Below are positions 27,708 through 36,008 of a stretch of DNA of 64,000 nt, piece by piece (position 1 is the first letter of the stretch; each line of letters opens with the position of its first letter). The stretch covers positions 62,001 to 126,000 of the forward strand of contig RFFP01000017.1 of NCBI GenBank assembly GCA_003696155.1, in the 5' to 3' direction. The notes below the pieces were generated by a model, which was not told the DNA's origin, did no database searches, and worked only from the letters and a program-made list of their open reading frames with translations. The translations under genes were made by a program, and so were the position numbers. The DNA is from Acidobacteriota bacterium (GTDB taxonomy: Bacteria > Aquificota > Aquificia > Aquificales > Aquificaceae).

Positions 27708-28501
27708 AGGTGCACCTCCTTTCTATTTTTACCGTAGATGTATGCAAGAGTCAGAGTTGCAAAAAGACCTAAAAGACCCATACCTGCAAATATAAGGGTC
27801 GGGTCTACGCTGTACCTGCCTCTGCTGTGGTCGTAGCGGTAGCAGGCAAGTATGGCAAGGTCTACTAAGTTGTTTATAGTAGGCTTCTCCCTCTGGGCAT
27901 CCACAAAGGCAAGGCTTATATCCCTCTCTCTTAGAAAGGCACCATAAAGATACCTCATCACCTTACCCTCTGGAGATAGGAATATGGTTACGTTAGGATG
28001 GATAAATATCCTATCCCTGTCTATGTAATAAAACTTATATCCTACAGACTGGGTAAGCTTCTTGATATCCTCTTTTTGAAGAAGGCCCACAAGCCAGTTA
28101 TGGGGAAGTTCCGAGCTGCCAAAGTTCTTTCTCGTAAAATTCTCCATAGTCTGTAGGTTATCCCTCTCATCAAAGGAGAGAACCACGTACCTGTATTCTT
28201 GAGGTAGCCCCTTTGATACCTTGTATAAGTTTCCTGCCGTTATAGGGCATACGGTGTCACAGGTGTAGTAGGCAAAGAGCAGGGCGGTTGGCTTACCAGC
28301 TGTAAACCCCCTCAGGCTGACCTCTCCATTGAAGGTTTTCACCTTCACATCGGGAACCTCTTTGCCCATGTAGAGATCTTCCTGAATCTTTACAACGCTC
28401 ACGTCCTGCTCTCCGTAATAGCTCGTATACCTTCCGTATTCATAGGGCTCCCTTGCATAGGACAGATAAAAGAGCAGAGTAATAGCAAACAAAAACCTCA
28501 T
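27704..28501 (-). CDS. SCO1/SenC-family copper chaperone for CuA assembly
   Basis: A 265-residue periplasmic thioredoxin-like protein. A signal peptide covers about 1-16. The copper-binding motif is C81-x3-C85 (YTCDTVCP) with H168 as the distant ligand in IFIHPN. An additional membrane helix at about 235-258 anchors the C-terminus, which is unusual since most SCO proteins are anchored at the N-terminus. It lies between coxC and coxB with 4-base overlaps on both sides, which supports a role in loading the CuA site of this oxidase. Confidence 0.93.
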   Translation of the reverse strand: MRFLFAITLLFYLSYAREPYEYGRYTSYYGEQDVSVVKIQEDLYMGKEVPDVKVKTFNGEVSLRGFTAGKPTALLFAYYTCDTVCPITAGNLYKVSKGLPQEYRYVVLSFDERDNLQTMENFTRKNFGSSELPHNWLVGLLQKEDIKKLTQSVGYKFYYIDRDRIFIHPNVTIFLSPEGKVMRYLYGAFLRERDISLAFVDAQREKPTINNLVDLAILACYRYDHSRGRYSVDPTLIFAGMGLLGLFATLTLAYIYGKNRKEVHL

Positions 28502-29277
28502 GCCAAACTACCTATAAGGTAGGCGCTGCTTGCCACAAGGAGCCACATTATATCCACAAAGTGCCAGTACATGGTCATAGCCTTAATGTAGGTATGACCT
28601 TTGTGCTCACCTGCTTTGCCGGTGAGAAGAAGATAAAGCCCTACGAGCATGGTTAGAAGACCCACTATTATGTGGGAAGTGTGTATACCCGTAAGCATAT
28701 AAAAGCCCGTTCCATACATGTTAGAACTCAGAGTAAAACCGCCATGCCAAAGATGTAGCCATTCCATGACGTGTATAACTGTGAAAGTTAAACCCAGGAC
28801 CATGGTCAAGAGCACAAAAAGAGCTGATAGAGCATTTTTACCCTTTTCAAAGAGCTTTTCAGCGATGGCTATAGTAGCACTGGATGCCCAAAGTATAAAG
28901 GTGAGGAAAAGGGGTATGGTTAGGTTCATATCCTTAGGTACCCATTGGGACCAAACGTCCGCGTGGGTTGCCCTTGCCATGTAAAAGCCAGCAAACATGG
29001 TACCGAATATGACCACCTCCGAGACTATGAAGAACATCATAGCGGGAAGCCCCAAACCCTCTTCGTGTCCTTTGGAGAAGAACTCCTGCACCCACCCAGC
29101 TATACCCACTATAAAGAGGACAAGGCTTACACCCCCAAAAACTAGGGCAAGCATAGGCTTTTGCCACACCATCAAGGCTATGAAGGTTAAAGGAGCAAGG
29201 AGAACACCCAGACCCACCGGCAGTGGCCAGTAGCTGTATTCGTGCTCGCCAAGGTGGTGCACCTCGTGCTGTGCCAT
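28498..29277 (-). CDS. coxC: Cytochrome c oxidase subunit III
   Basis: A 259-residue membrane subunit with about seven helices. Family features include FFIVSEVVIFGTMFAGFY with the conserved Glu, then EWLHLWHGGF, YGTGFYMLTGIHTSHIIVGL and MYWHFVDIMWL. It is the first cox gene of the operon, translated from AAAGGAGGTG, with a candidate promoter in the end of the preceding multihaem gene. Confidence 0.95.
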   Translation of the reverse strand: MAQHEVHHLGEHEYSYWPLPVGLGVLLAPLTFIALMVWQKPMLALVFGGVSLVLFIVGIAGWVQEFFSKGHEEGLGLPAMMFFIVSEVVIFGTMFAGFYMARATHADVWSQWVPKDMNLTIPLFLTFILWASSATIAIAEKLFEKGKNALSALFVLLTMVLGLTFTVIHVMEWLHLWHGGFTLSSNMYGTGFYMLTGIHTSHIIVGLLTMLVGLYLLLTGKAGEHKGHTYIKAMTMYWHFVDIMWLLVASSAYLIGSLA

Positions 29278-29304
29278 CTCACACCTCCTTTCTTTTAATT
29301 TTAG

Positions 29305-29333
29305 AATATATTACAACAAAAAATCTACTGCAA
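29305..29333 (-). promoter_or_regulatory. Candidate promoter of the cox operon
   Basis: On the minus strand TTGCAG and TATATT lie 17 bases apart, the first overlapping the last codons of the multihaem gene. The resulting leader would carry the AAAGGAGGTG site of coxC. The -35 match is only partial. Confidence 0.4.
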
Positions 29334-30233
29334 CAGAAATTCTGCTATCTTATCCCTCTCTTCCTTCCAGCTAAGTTTTCTTAGGATGGTTACCTTTAGA
29401 GATTGAGCCTGCGTCCATGGGAGGTCAACGTAAGATGGAAGACCGTAAACGAGGGCGTTCTTTGCTTGATAGGAAAGAACCTTTACAAACCTTGAGCTTT
29501 CACCCGTAGGAAGTATAGCGTCTACTACGATGTAGACCTTTGGGTCCCCTTGGTCTGCTGTTGGCAGGTTGTGGGGGATACCTACGTTAGTTATCTTAAG
29601 CCTTAGACTGCCGGCCTTTTCCAGTTCCACCTTTATATCTTCCGGTTTTGCAATGCCTGCTGGGAAGCTATGGTCATGCCTTGGCTTCTTTGTGTGAAAG
29701 TACTCAAAGGGAAACTTCTGCACAAGCCTCTTGTTGCCAAGGGATGGCATGTGACAGTCTTGACAGGACTTCTGAACTTTTATAAGGTGCCACTCTTTGT
29801 ATGTTTCCTGATGACAACCTGCGCAGAAGAGGGACTTTGTGTAATTGAGGTCCTGTTTTGATGGATGAGGCGGAGACCATACTTTATGGGGTCCGTGCAT
29901 AGCTTTTGTCTCTTCCTTGAAGTGGCAGGCAACACAGGAAACACCATCCTCCCTATGCTCTACCCTTAGGGCTGGTTTTATCTGTGGGTCTACTTGGTGG
30001 GGTGCGTGGCAGGAGAGGCATTTGCTCTTCGTGTAGTTTTCACTCTCTAGTTTGAACTTTTCGCTCTTCCATGCTACAGCATGCCTTCCCTTCTCCCATT
30101 CCTTAAAAATCTCCGCATGACAATCGGAGCATCGCTTTGCCTGGGGTCTTTCGAGGAGGTCTTCCTCCACAAACAGCTCACCACAGCCAAGCATTCCGAA
30201 AAGTAAGGGCAGGCTTAAAAGTATTAACCTCAT
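29325..30233 (-). CDS. Five-haem cytochrome c lipoprotein, cytochrome c554-like
   Basis: A 302-residue exported protein. A lipobox LGC puts the lipidated cysteine at C17. Five CxxCH haem sites begin at C35, C72, C100, C137 and C157. Several extra histidines (HAVAW, HGPHKVW, HDHSFPAG) can serve as distal ligands. The region after about 195 lacks haem sites and looks like a beta-sandwich. It lies 47 bases upstream of the cox operon on the same strand, so it may feed or bypass the oxidase. The substrate, if any, is unknown. Confidence 0.88.
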   Translation of the reverse strand: MRLILLSLPLLFGMLGCGELFVEEDLLERPQAKRCSDCHAEIFKEWEKGRHAVAWKSEKFKLESENYTKSKCLSCHAPHQVDPQIKPALRVEHREDGVSCVACHFKEETKAMHGPHKVWSPPHPSKQDLNYTKSLFCAGCHQETYKEWHLIKVQKSCQDCHMPSLGNKRLVQKFPFEYFHTKKPRHDHSFPAGIAKPEDIKVELEKAGSLRLKITNVGIPHNLPTADQGDPKVYIVVDAILPTGESSRFVKVLSYQAKNALVYGLPSYVDLPWTQAQSLKVTILRKLSWKEERDKIAEFLLQ

Positions 30234-30265
30234 GGCCCTTAACTTAAATTTAACATAAGGTGCGT

Positions 30266-30289
30266 TATAATAGTCAGAAAGAGAAGGGG
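30266..30289 (+). promoter_or_regulatory. Promoter -10 and ribosome site before the Cys-rich gene
   Basis: TATAAT (30266-30271) is followed by GAGAAGGGG (30281-30289), which is 1 base before ATG 30291. This is good evidence that translation starts at 30291 rather than at the in-frame ATG 30376 further down. Confidence 0.5.
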
Positions 30290-30290
30290 C

Positions 30291-30663
30291 ATGGGTAGTA
30301 AAATTGACGTAGCCTTTTATATTAAGTAAACACGAGAACTATATTAAAGCCCTGGAAAGGGCCATAAGAGAGACCATGGATTTCAACCACAGAGAATGCT
30401 GTAGAGCTGTTAAAGAGAACTGCTGTGCCTTTGGTGAGATGTTCTACAGGGACCTATGGCCAAAGCTGGAAGTTTTTCCATCCAACGTTCAAAAAATGCT
30501 TAGAAAGGTTGAAGAATTGCACTGCCTCTTTCACGAGGAAGCAAAGAAAATAGACACGAAAAACCCAGATGATGAGACCTTTAGGAATGTTAAGGATATT
30601 TCACTAAAGCTTTATACAGCCCTTATAAGCCTGCAAAGAGAGTTAGAAGGACTTGATAGATAG
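30291..30663 (+). CDS. Cys-rich helical protein, apparently interrupted by a +1 frameshift
   Basis: Two pieces are seen. ATG 30291, behind a promoter and ribosome site, opens 12 codons that end at TAA 30327-30329. In the +1 frame a coding-like stretch continues, with KHENYIKALERAIRET before an internal ATG at 30376, then a 95-residue sequence to the stop at 30663. That part has RECCRAVKENCC and two later Cys/His positions, and is otherwise helical. A +1 shift at AAG-TAA-A would join both into one protein of about 123 residues. Options are programmed shifting, a mutation, a base error, or internal initiation at 30376. Function unknown. Confidence 0.5.
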
Positions 30664-30681
30664 TTCCCATGGGTTTATAAT
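30653..30681 (+). promoter_or_regulatory. Promoter of tRNA-Phe
   Basis: TTGATA (30653-30658) and a perfect TATAAT (30676-30681) are 17 bases apart, 13 bases before the mature tRNA 5' end. Confidence 0.75.
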
Positions 30682-30694
30682 ATCTTTTCTGCAA

Positions 30695-30767
30695 GGCCCG
30701 GTAGCTCAGTTGGTAGAGCACACGGCTGAAAACCGTGGTGTCGGCGGTTCGATTCCGCCCTGGGCCA
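30695..30767 (+). tRNA. tRNA-Phe (anticodon GAA)
   Basis: A full cloverleaf can be drawn: acceptor stem GGCCCGG with CTGGGCC, a D arm AGCTCAGTTGGTAGAGC, anticodon stem CACGG/CCGTG with loop CTGAAAA (GAA at 30728-30730), and the T arm GGCGG-TTCGATT-CCGCC. The discriminator is A30767 and CCA is not encoded. The mnmC2 gene on the other strand runs through most of it. Confidence 0.97.
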
Positions 30768-31671
30768 CTTTCTGTAGCTCCACTCTAACCCTATAGTCAA
30801 CCAGTATCTCCAGGGGTTCCCTGTGTAATTCGGGGTCTAGAAAGGGCAGAGCATAGGGAGAGGTTTGGAGCTTTAAACTTTCTTCAGGACTGAGCCTATC
30901 CTCACCCCTTAAAGAAGCTTTTGTTCCACCCCTCTTTCTTCCTATGCTTTTTGTGCTTTCAAGGTAAAAACCGAGCTCCCTTAGAGCCTTCCTGACGGGC
31001 AGTGATGAGGTGTAGGACAACCACACACCTTCTTCATCCATAAGCCTCCTTATATGCCTTAAAAAGTCCAAACTCCAGAGCTCTGGATTTTTATAGGGTG
31101 AGAAGCCATCGTGAAAAACCGCGTGGGCTTTAAAACCCTCTACTTCCTTAATTCTGTATCTGGCATCCCCTATTAGGAGCTTGAATCTTATACCTTCCTT
31201 CTCAAACTGGGGAAGGTTTTTCCATAAGAGCTTATGATAGAAACCAAACTCCTCGGGTGGTTCTGGAACTTTCTTTGGCAGTTCCTTCTCGAGGGAGACC
31301 AGCTCAAACTCAAGCCTTGGGTTTAGATCTCTCAGCTCTTTTATGGCAACTGCAAGGTTATAACCAAGTCCAAAGCCTACATCCAAGATCCTAACCACCT
31401 TAAGCTCCTTAGCCCTCTCCAAAAGCTCCGAAGGATACAAAAACTTCTCCAAGCACTCCCTTATAGCACCTGCAGTTATGCTATGATAGGGTTCTCCATA
31501 GGTTGGGTGTATCAGTGTAAAACTCCCATCCCTGGTGCTGGTTTGCCCTTCACCCTTTACTGATGGCAAGAGCCAAGCTTTTAACTCCTTTAAAACTGCG
31601 TCCCTCTGGCTTTCGCTGAGCTCAACATGTATAAGTTCCAAGCAAGACTTTAGAATATTTTCAACATCCAT
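30706..31671 (-). CDS. MnmC2-like tRNA methyltransferase (DUF752), stand-alone
   Basis: A 321-residue SAM-dependent methyltransferase. DVGFGLGYN at 97-105 binds SAM and the family motif HDGFSPYKNPELW lies at 187-199. In E. coli this domain is fused to an oxidase in MnmC. A stand-alone DUF752 form acting on wobble uridine is known from Aquifex aeolicus. The last ~19 residues (QGGIEPPTPRFSAVCSTN) and the stop are antisense to tRNA-Phe, with no stop codon before the tRNA. The true C-terminus may be trimmed or unimportant. ATG 31671 is used; a second ATG is not far downstream. Confidence 0.88.
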   Translation of the reverse strand: MDVENILKSCLELIHVELSESQRDAVLKELKAWLLPSVKGEGQTSTRDGSFTLIHPTYGEPYHSITAGAIRECLEKFLYPSELLERAKELKVVRILDVGFGLGYNLAVAIKELRDLNPRLEFELVSLEKELPKKVPEPPEEFGFYHKLLWKNLPQFEKEGIRFKLLIGDARYRIKEVEGFKAHAVFHDGFSPYKNPELWSLDFLRHIRRLMDEEGVWLSYTSSLPVRKALRELGFYLESTKSIGRKRGGTKASLRGEDRLSPEESLKLQTSPYALPFLDPELHREPLEILVDYRVRVELQKVAQGGIEPPTPRFSAVCSTN

Positions 31672-31675
31672 CCCT

Positions 31676-31681
31676 TAAAAT
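31676..31681 (+). promoter_or_regulatory. TAAAAT box before the TrkH-type gene
   Basis: TAAAAT ends 10 bases before ATG 31692 in the 20-base gap between divergent genes, and no ribosome-binding site is present. The -35 is not clear. Confidence 0.35.
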
Positions 31682-31691
31682 TTAAAACCTT

Positions 31692-33020
31692 ATGGGAGCT
31701 TTTCAGTGGACACCCCATAGGGTACTTTTGTTCTCTTATCTAATAGCCATACTTGTGGGTTCTATACTTTTGTATCTTCCCATATCCACCACGAGGACCT
31801 TAAGCTACCTTGATGCCCTTTTTACCTCTACTTCTGCTATAACGGTGACGGGGCTTGTGGTATTGGATACGGAAAAGGATTTTACTCCCTTCGGTAAGGT
31901 GGTTCTGCTTGTTCTCATTCAGCTCGGCGGACTGGGCTACATGACGCTTACTACATACTTTCTCATAACTCTTAGACGTAAGATAGGCCTCAGAGAGAGG
32001 CTCATACTTGCAGAAGCCTTTAACTATCCTGGCATGTACGGGCTTGTGAGGTTTACCAAAAGAATGTTACCCATCATACTATTTTTGGAGTTTCTTGGAG
32101 CTGTACTGCTCTTTCCTTCCTTTTTTCAGAGGCAGGGTGACCCGCTCACCTCTGCGGGCATGTCCTTATTTCACTCTATTTCCGCATTCAACAACGCAGG
32201 CTTTTCCCTCTTTTCTGACAACCTTACGAGATTTAGAGGAGACATCTGGCTAAACCTTGTAGTTTGCACCCTTATAATCTTAGGTGGGCTTGGCTTTTTT
32301 GTGCTCTACGAGCTTCTTCTATATTGGAGGGGTGGGATAAGGAGGCTTTCTACCCATACAAAGCTCGTTCTTGTGAGCAGTTCTTTACTCGTACTGCTCG
32401 GCTCTTTTGTTTTACTCCTAGACCTGTATCAGTGGGATGAGCTGAGCCTAAAGGAGAAGATATTGGTTTCCCTTTTTCACAGCGTTTCTGCAAGGACAGC
32501 GGGCTTTAACACCGTAGACCTTTCCATGCTTTCAGAAGCATCGCTCTTCATGCTTATAAACCTCATGTTCGTAGGTGCCTCTCCAGGCGGAACGGGTGGA
32601 GGTATAAAAACCATAACTGCCACTGTTATATTCCTTGCGGTTCTCTCCCACATAAGAGGTCAGCGGGAGGTTTCCTTTTTAGGCAGGAGGTTGATGGACA
32701 GTCAGATACATAGGGCAATGGTTATCCTGAGCCTCGGCTTTGCTTATACAACCCTAATGGCTCTTATCCTTTCAGAGATAGAGGGTAAAAGGCTTATACC
32801 GGTCCTTTTTGAGGTTGTATCCGCCTTTTCCACCGTGGGGCTTTCTGTAGGGAACCCTCAGGGGCTTAGCCTTAGCGCGGACTTTAGCCCTCTTGGCAAG
32901 ATACTTATAATACTAACCATGATAACGGGAAGGGTTGGTGTGCTGAGCTTTATGCTGGCCTTGGCTGGTAAGGGAAGGGTTAGACATGTAAGCTATCCAG
33001 AGGCGAGGCTTCTACTATGA
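31692..33020 (+). CDS. Trk/Ktr-type potassium uptake membrane subunit
   Basis: A 442-residue channel-like transporter of the TrkH/KtrB family with four membrane-pore-membrane repeats. The four selectivity-filter segments are TVTGL at 51-55, NNAGF at 167-171, RTAGF at 268-272 and STVGL at 380-384. A GASPGGTGGGIKT loop follows the third repeat and gates the pore. Length is closer to KtrB than to TrkH. It overlaps the regulatory subunit gene by 4 bases. Confidence 0.94.
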   Translation: MGAFQWTPHRVLLFSYLIAILVGSILLYLPISTTRTLSYLDALFTSTSAITVTGLVVLDTEKDFTPFGKVVLLVLIQLGGLGYMTLTTYFLITLRRKIGLRERLILAEAFNYPGMYGLVRFTKRMLPIILFLEFLGAVLLFPSFFQRQGDPLTSAGMSLFHSISAFNNAGFSLFSDNLTRFRGDIWLNLVVCTLIILGGLGFFVLYELLLYWRGGIRRLSTHTKLVLVSSSLLVLLGSFVLLLDLYQWDELSLKEKILVSLFHSVSARTAGFNTVDLSMLSEASLFMLINLMFVGASPGGTGGGIKTITATVIFLAVLSHIRGQREVSFLGRRLMDSQIHRAMVILSLGFAYTTLMALILSEIEGKRLIPVLFEVVSAFSTVGLSVGNPQGLSLSADFSPLGKILIILTMITGRVGVLSFMLALAGKGRVRHVSYPEARLLL

Positions 33021-33664
33021 AAAAGAAAAGGCTCTTTGGCGTTGTGGGGCTTGGAAGGTTTGGCTTTAACGTTGCCAAGACGTTAGCAGAAGGGGGTGCG
33101 GAGGTTATAGCCTGTGATAAAGACGAGGAGAAGGTAAGGGGGATATCGGATATGGTTTCACAGGCCTTTATACTGGATGCTACCGACGAAAAAGCTCTAA
33201 AGGAATCGGGCATAGCCAATGCTGATACAGTGATAGTAAGCATAGGGGAAAATGTAGAGGCTAACATACTTGTAGTTGTCCAGCTTATGGAACTCGGTGT
33301 AAAGGAGATAATAGCCAAGGCTGTAAGCCCACTACATGGCAGGATACTGGAGAGGCTGGGGATAAGTAGGGTTATCCATCCAGAGAGGGATATGGCCATA
33401 AGGCTTGCCCACTCTCTGCTCATAGGTGGATTCATAGAAGAGATACCCATGGCGGAGAATTACAGCATTTTTGAAATGTACACTCCAGAGAGCTTTTGGA
33501 ACAAAAGCCTTAAGGAACTTGACCTAAGAAGAAGGCACGACATGACTGTACTGGCTATAAAGAGAGGGGAAAGAATAATGGTTAATCCCTCAGGTAACGA
33601 TTACATCCTTCCAAAGGACATTCTTGTGGTGTTAGCCAACAAGGAGAAGCTCTCAAACCTGTGA
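33017..33664 (+). CDS. Trk/Ktr potassium uptake regulatory subunit
   Basis: A 215-residue cytoplasmic RCK protein with one RCK_N and one RCK_C (TrkA_C) domain, the KtrA plan. The nucleotide-binding loop GLGRFG is at 11-16, and D34 at the end of the second strand indicates NAD(H) or ATP/ADP binding. It forms the gating ring for the membrane subunit encoded just upstream. Confidence 0.94.
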   Translation: MKKKRLFGVVGLGRFGFNVAKTLAEGGAEVIACDKDEEKVRGISDMVSQAFILDATDEKALKESGIANADTVIVSIGENVEANILVVVQLMELGVKEIIAKAVSPLHGRILERLGISRVIHPERDMAIRLAHSLLIGGFIEEIPMAENYSIFEMYTPESFWNKSLKELDLRRRHDMTVLAIKRGERIMVNPSGNDYILPKDILVVLANKEKLSNL

Positions 33665-33670
33665 TAGAAT
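33665..33670 (+). promoter_or_regulatory. TAGAAT box before the MacA-like adaptor gene
   Basis: TAGAAT starts right at the end of the ktrA-like gene and ends 8 bases before ATG 33679. No ribosome-binding site lies between, and the -35 is weak. Confidence 0.3.
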
Positions 33671-33678
33671 TCCATTAA

Positions 33679-34785
33679 ATGCTTAAGAAGCTTTCAATAA
33701 CCCTTTCTATTCTCGGAGCTTTATTTGTTTTCCTTTACCTTTTAAAAGGGGGAAAGAAGGAAACTATAGCAAAAGTTGAAGAGAGGGAGATAAAAACTGT
33801 GGTTTATGGCTCGGGCTATGCAAAGAGAAAGGACTACGTGGTGTTAAAGCCCGAGGTTTCGGGTTATATAACTAAGGTGCTAGTTGAAGAGGGTCAGTAC
33901 GTGAAGATAGGACAGCCCCTGGCTGTTATAGACTCTGGTAGTCTTGATGCGAGCATAAAAGAGGTAGATAGCAGGCTACAATTCCTTAGAGAAAGGTCTA
34001 GGGAAGGCTCGGATTATTTGAAAAGCTTGGAAGAGGTCATAGAGAGCGCACGTATAAACATGGAAAACGCAAGGAGGTTGTTGGAAAGGAGGGAGAGGCT
34101 GTTTTCTGAAGGTCTTATATCTAAGGAGGCTTATGAGCAGGCAAAGGCAAACTACGAGGTATCAAAAAGCGAATATGGGAGAGCCCTTAGCGTGTACGAA
34201 GATGCTAAGATTTCTCTAAGAAATGAAGAAAAAGTTTTAACCGCTCAAAGGGAGAGGCTTTTAAAGGAAAAAGGAAAGTATACGCTGAGGAGTCCATTGG
34301 AGGGACGCGTGCTAAAGAGATACGTAAACCCTGGAGACTATGTGAACCCTCTTCATGATAGCAAGCTCTTTTCCATAGGCTCAGGCAGTTGGGAGGTGGT
34401 CTTGGATGTGGATGAGGAGTACGCGGGTCTCTTAAAGGAGGGGCAAAAGGTCTTTCTAAGGGTGGATGCCTACCCAGGAAGGACCTTTGAAGGGAATGTG
34501 GAGAGGGTGGTGCGTGAAGTGGACCAGTCAAGGAAGCTCCTTCAAGTAAAGCTAAGCGTGGACCTTCCCGAAGACCTTCCCAACAACAGCACGGTGGATG
34601 CCAATATAGAGGTCCAGCCTAAGAAGCTATTGCTTATACCTAAAAGAGCCTACAGAGATGGATACGTCATACTTTACGACGGCGTAAGAAGGCTAAAAGT
34701 TCCTGTAAGGGTGGGCAGGGAGTATGAGGAGTACCTTGAGGTGCTCGATGGTCTCAAGCCGGGTGATAGGGTCATCCTTCCATGA
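33679..34785 (+). CDS. HlyD/MacA-type periplasmic adaptor
   Basis: A 368-residue membrane fusion protein. An N-terminal helix at about 5-23 anchors it. A lipoyl half-motif (VSGYITKVLVEEGQYVKIGQPLAVID) is followed by a coiled-coil hairpin at about 95-195, the second lipoyl half with SPLEGRVLKRYVNPGDYV, and a beta-barrel domain ending in LEVLDGLKPGDRVILP. Its stop overlaps the permease gene by 4 bases, so it is part of an ABC exporter like MacAB. An outer-membrane channel is not encoded next to it. Confidence 0.9.
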   Translation: MLKKLSITLSILGALFVFLYLLKGGKKETIAKVEEREIKTVVYGSGYAKRKDYVVLKPEVSGYITKVLVEEGQYVKIGQPLAVIDSGSLDASIKEVDSRLQFLRERSREGSDYLKSLEEVIESARINMENARRLLERRERLFSEGLISKEAYEQAKANYEVSKSEYGRALSVYEDAKISLRNEEKVLTAQRERLLKEKGKYTLRSPLEGRVLKRYVNPGDYVNPLHDSKLFSIGSGSWEVVLDVDEEYAGLLKEGQKVFLRVDAYPGRTFEGNVERVVREVDQSRKLLQVKLSVDLPEDLPNNSTVDANIEVQPKKLLLIPKRAYRDGYVILYDGVRRLKVPVRVGREYEEYLEVLDGLKPGDRVILP

Positions 34786-36008
34786 GGCACGTAGCCTTTG
34801 TGGCTTTTAAGCTACTTCTTGAAAGAAAGAGGCAGACCTTGGTCTCCGTTTTAGGCGTTTCCATAGGTGTTTCAGCCTTTATAGTTATGAGCTCTTTGAT
34901 GATAGGGTTTCAGAGCTACTTTATCCAGCAGGTCATAGACCTTGAGCCCCATATAAGGATAAAGCCAAGGGAAGAGAGGACAGACTTTATGTTTGAAGAG
35001 CCCGTGCTCGTGCTAGGTGAGAGGTTAAAGGAAAAGGACAAGATACTTGGCTGGTATGAGATAATGCAGAGCCTTGAGAAACATCCCGAGGTTCTCGGTG
35101 TTGCCCCAAGGCTTGTAAGCAGGGGCATACTCAAATACGGTGTAAAGGACAAGCCTGTGACCCTCTTAGGCATTGACCCACAGAGGGAACCCAAAGCTTC
35201 CATAATAGAGAAGTTTTTGATCCACAAAAACCTTAAAAAGCTGGAGACCAACCGCACTGGTGTAATACTTGGCGTGTTGGTAGCCAAGAGTCTAGGCATT
35301 CAGGAAAAGGGTAAAAAGCTACTGCTTGTGGCACCTAACGGACAGACCCTTTTGGTAACTGTGGAGGACTTTTTTGAGTCGGGCATAACTAACATAGATG
35401 ATGCAAGGGTGTACCTCAACATAAAAACCCTTCAGAGCCTTTTGGACAGGCAGGGTGAGGCGAACGAGATAGTGGTAAAGATAGGGGATGTGAACAGGGC
35501 GGAGAAGATCTCAAGAGACTTTCAGGAGATTATACCCTACGAAGTGGAAAGCTGGCAAAGGGCCTACAGGAACTTCCTTAGCATATTCAAGATACAGAAC
35601 ACCATAACCTACATGATAGTCTTTGCCATACTTACTGTTTCCGCCTTTGGCATTTTCAACATAATAATGATGACCGTCCTTGAGAAGAAAAAGGATATAG
35701 CCATCCTTATGGCAATGGGTTTTACACGCCGGGATGTGCTTCTTATATTCATGGTTGAGGGCTTTGTGGTAGGTCTTTTGGGAGCTCTTTTGGGTTCTGT
35801 GCTTGGCTACGGTCTTCAGGAGTATCTGGAGTCTATAAAGCTTGATGTGGAGGGCCTTATAAGAACAAAGGGCTTTGTACTGGACAGAAGCCCCCTCTTT
35901 TACCTTTATGCTCTTGTCTTTTCTCTTTTCTTCTCCCTGCTTGCAAGCCTTTACCCTTCCTATAGGGCAAGCAGGCTCAACCCCGTGGACATATTCCGTA
36001 GCCAATGA
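34782..36008 (+). CDS. ABC exporter permease, FtsX/MacB/LolC family
   Basis: A 408-residue permease with the four-helix FtsX plan. One helix lies near the N-terminus (RKRQTLVSVLGVSIGVSAFIV, about 14-35). A periplasmic MacB-like domain fills about 40-275, and three helices close the protein, with MTVLEKKKDIAILMAMGFTRRDV between them. That coupling segment contacts the ATPase. Unlike E. coli MacB, the ATPase is a separate gene, as in LolCDE. The adaptor upstream argues for a MacAB-like exporter rather than lipoprotein release. Confidence 0.9.
   Translation: MRHVAFVAFKLLLERKRQTLVSVLGVSIGVSAFIVMSSLMIGFQSYFIQQVIDLEPHIRIKPREERTDFMFEEPVLVLGERLKEKDKILGWYEIMQSLEKHPEVLGVAPRLVSRGILKYGVKDKPVTLLGIDPQREPKASIIEKFLIHKNLKKLETNRTGVILGVLVAKSLGIQEKGKKLLLVAPNGQTLLVTVEDFFESGITNIDDARVYLNIKTLQSLLDRQGEANEIVVKIGDVNRAEKISRDFQEIIPYEVESWQRAYRNFLSIFKIQNTITYMIVFAILTVSAFGIFNIIMMTVLEKKKDIAILMAMGFTRRDVLLIFMVEGFVVGLLGALLGSVLGYGLQEYLESIKLDVEGLIRTKGFVLDRSPLFYLYALVFSLFFSLLASLYPSYRASRLNPVDIFRSQ

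Noticed and set aside
35511..36005. A 164-residue frame antisense to the FtsX-type permease
   Set aside because: A Lys/His/Tyr-rich shadow of a well-supported membrane protein gene.
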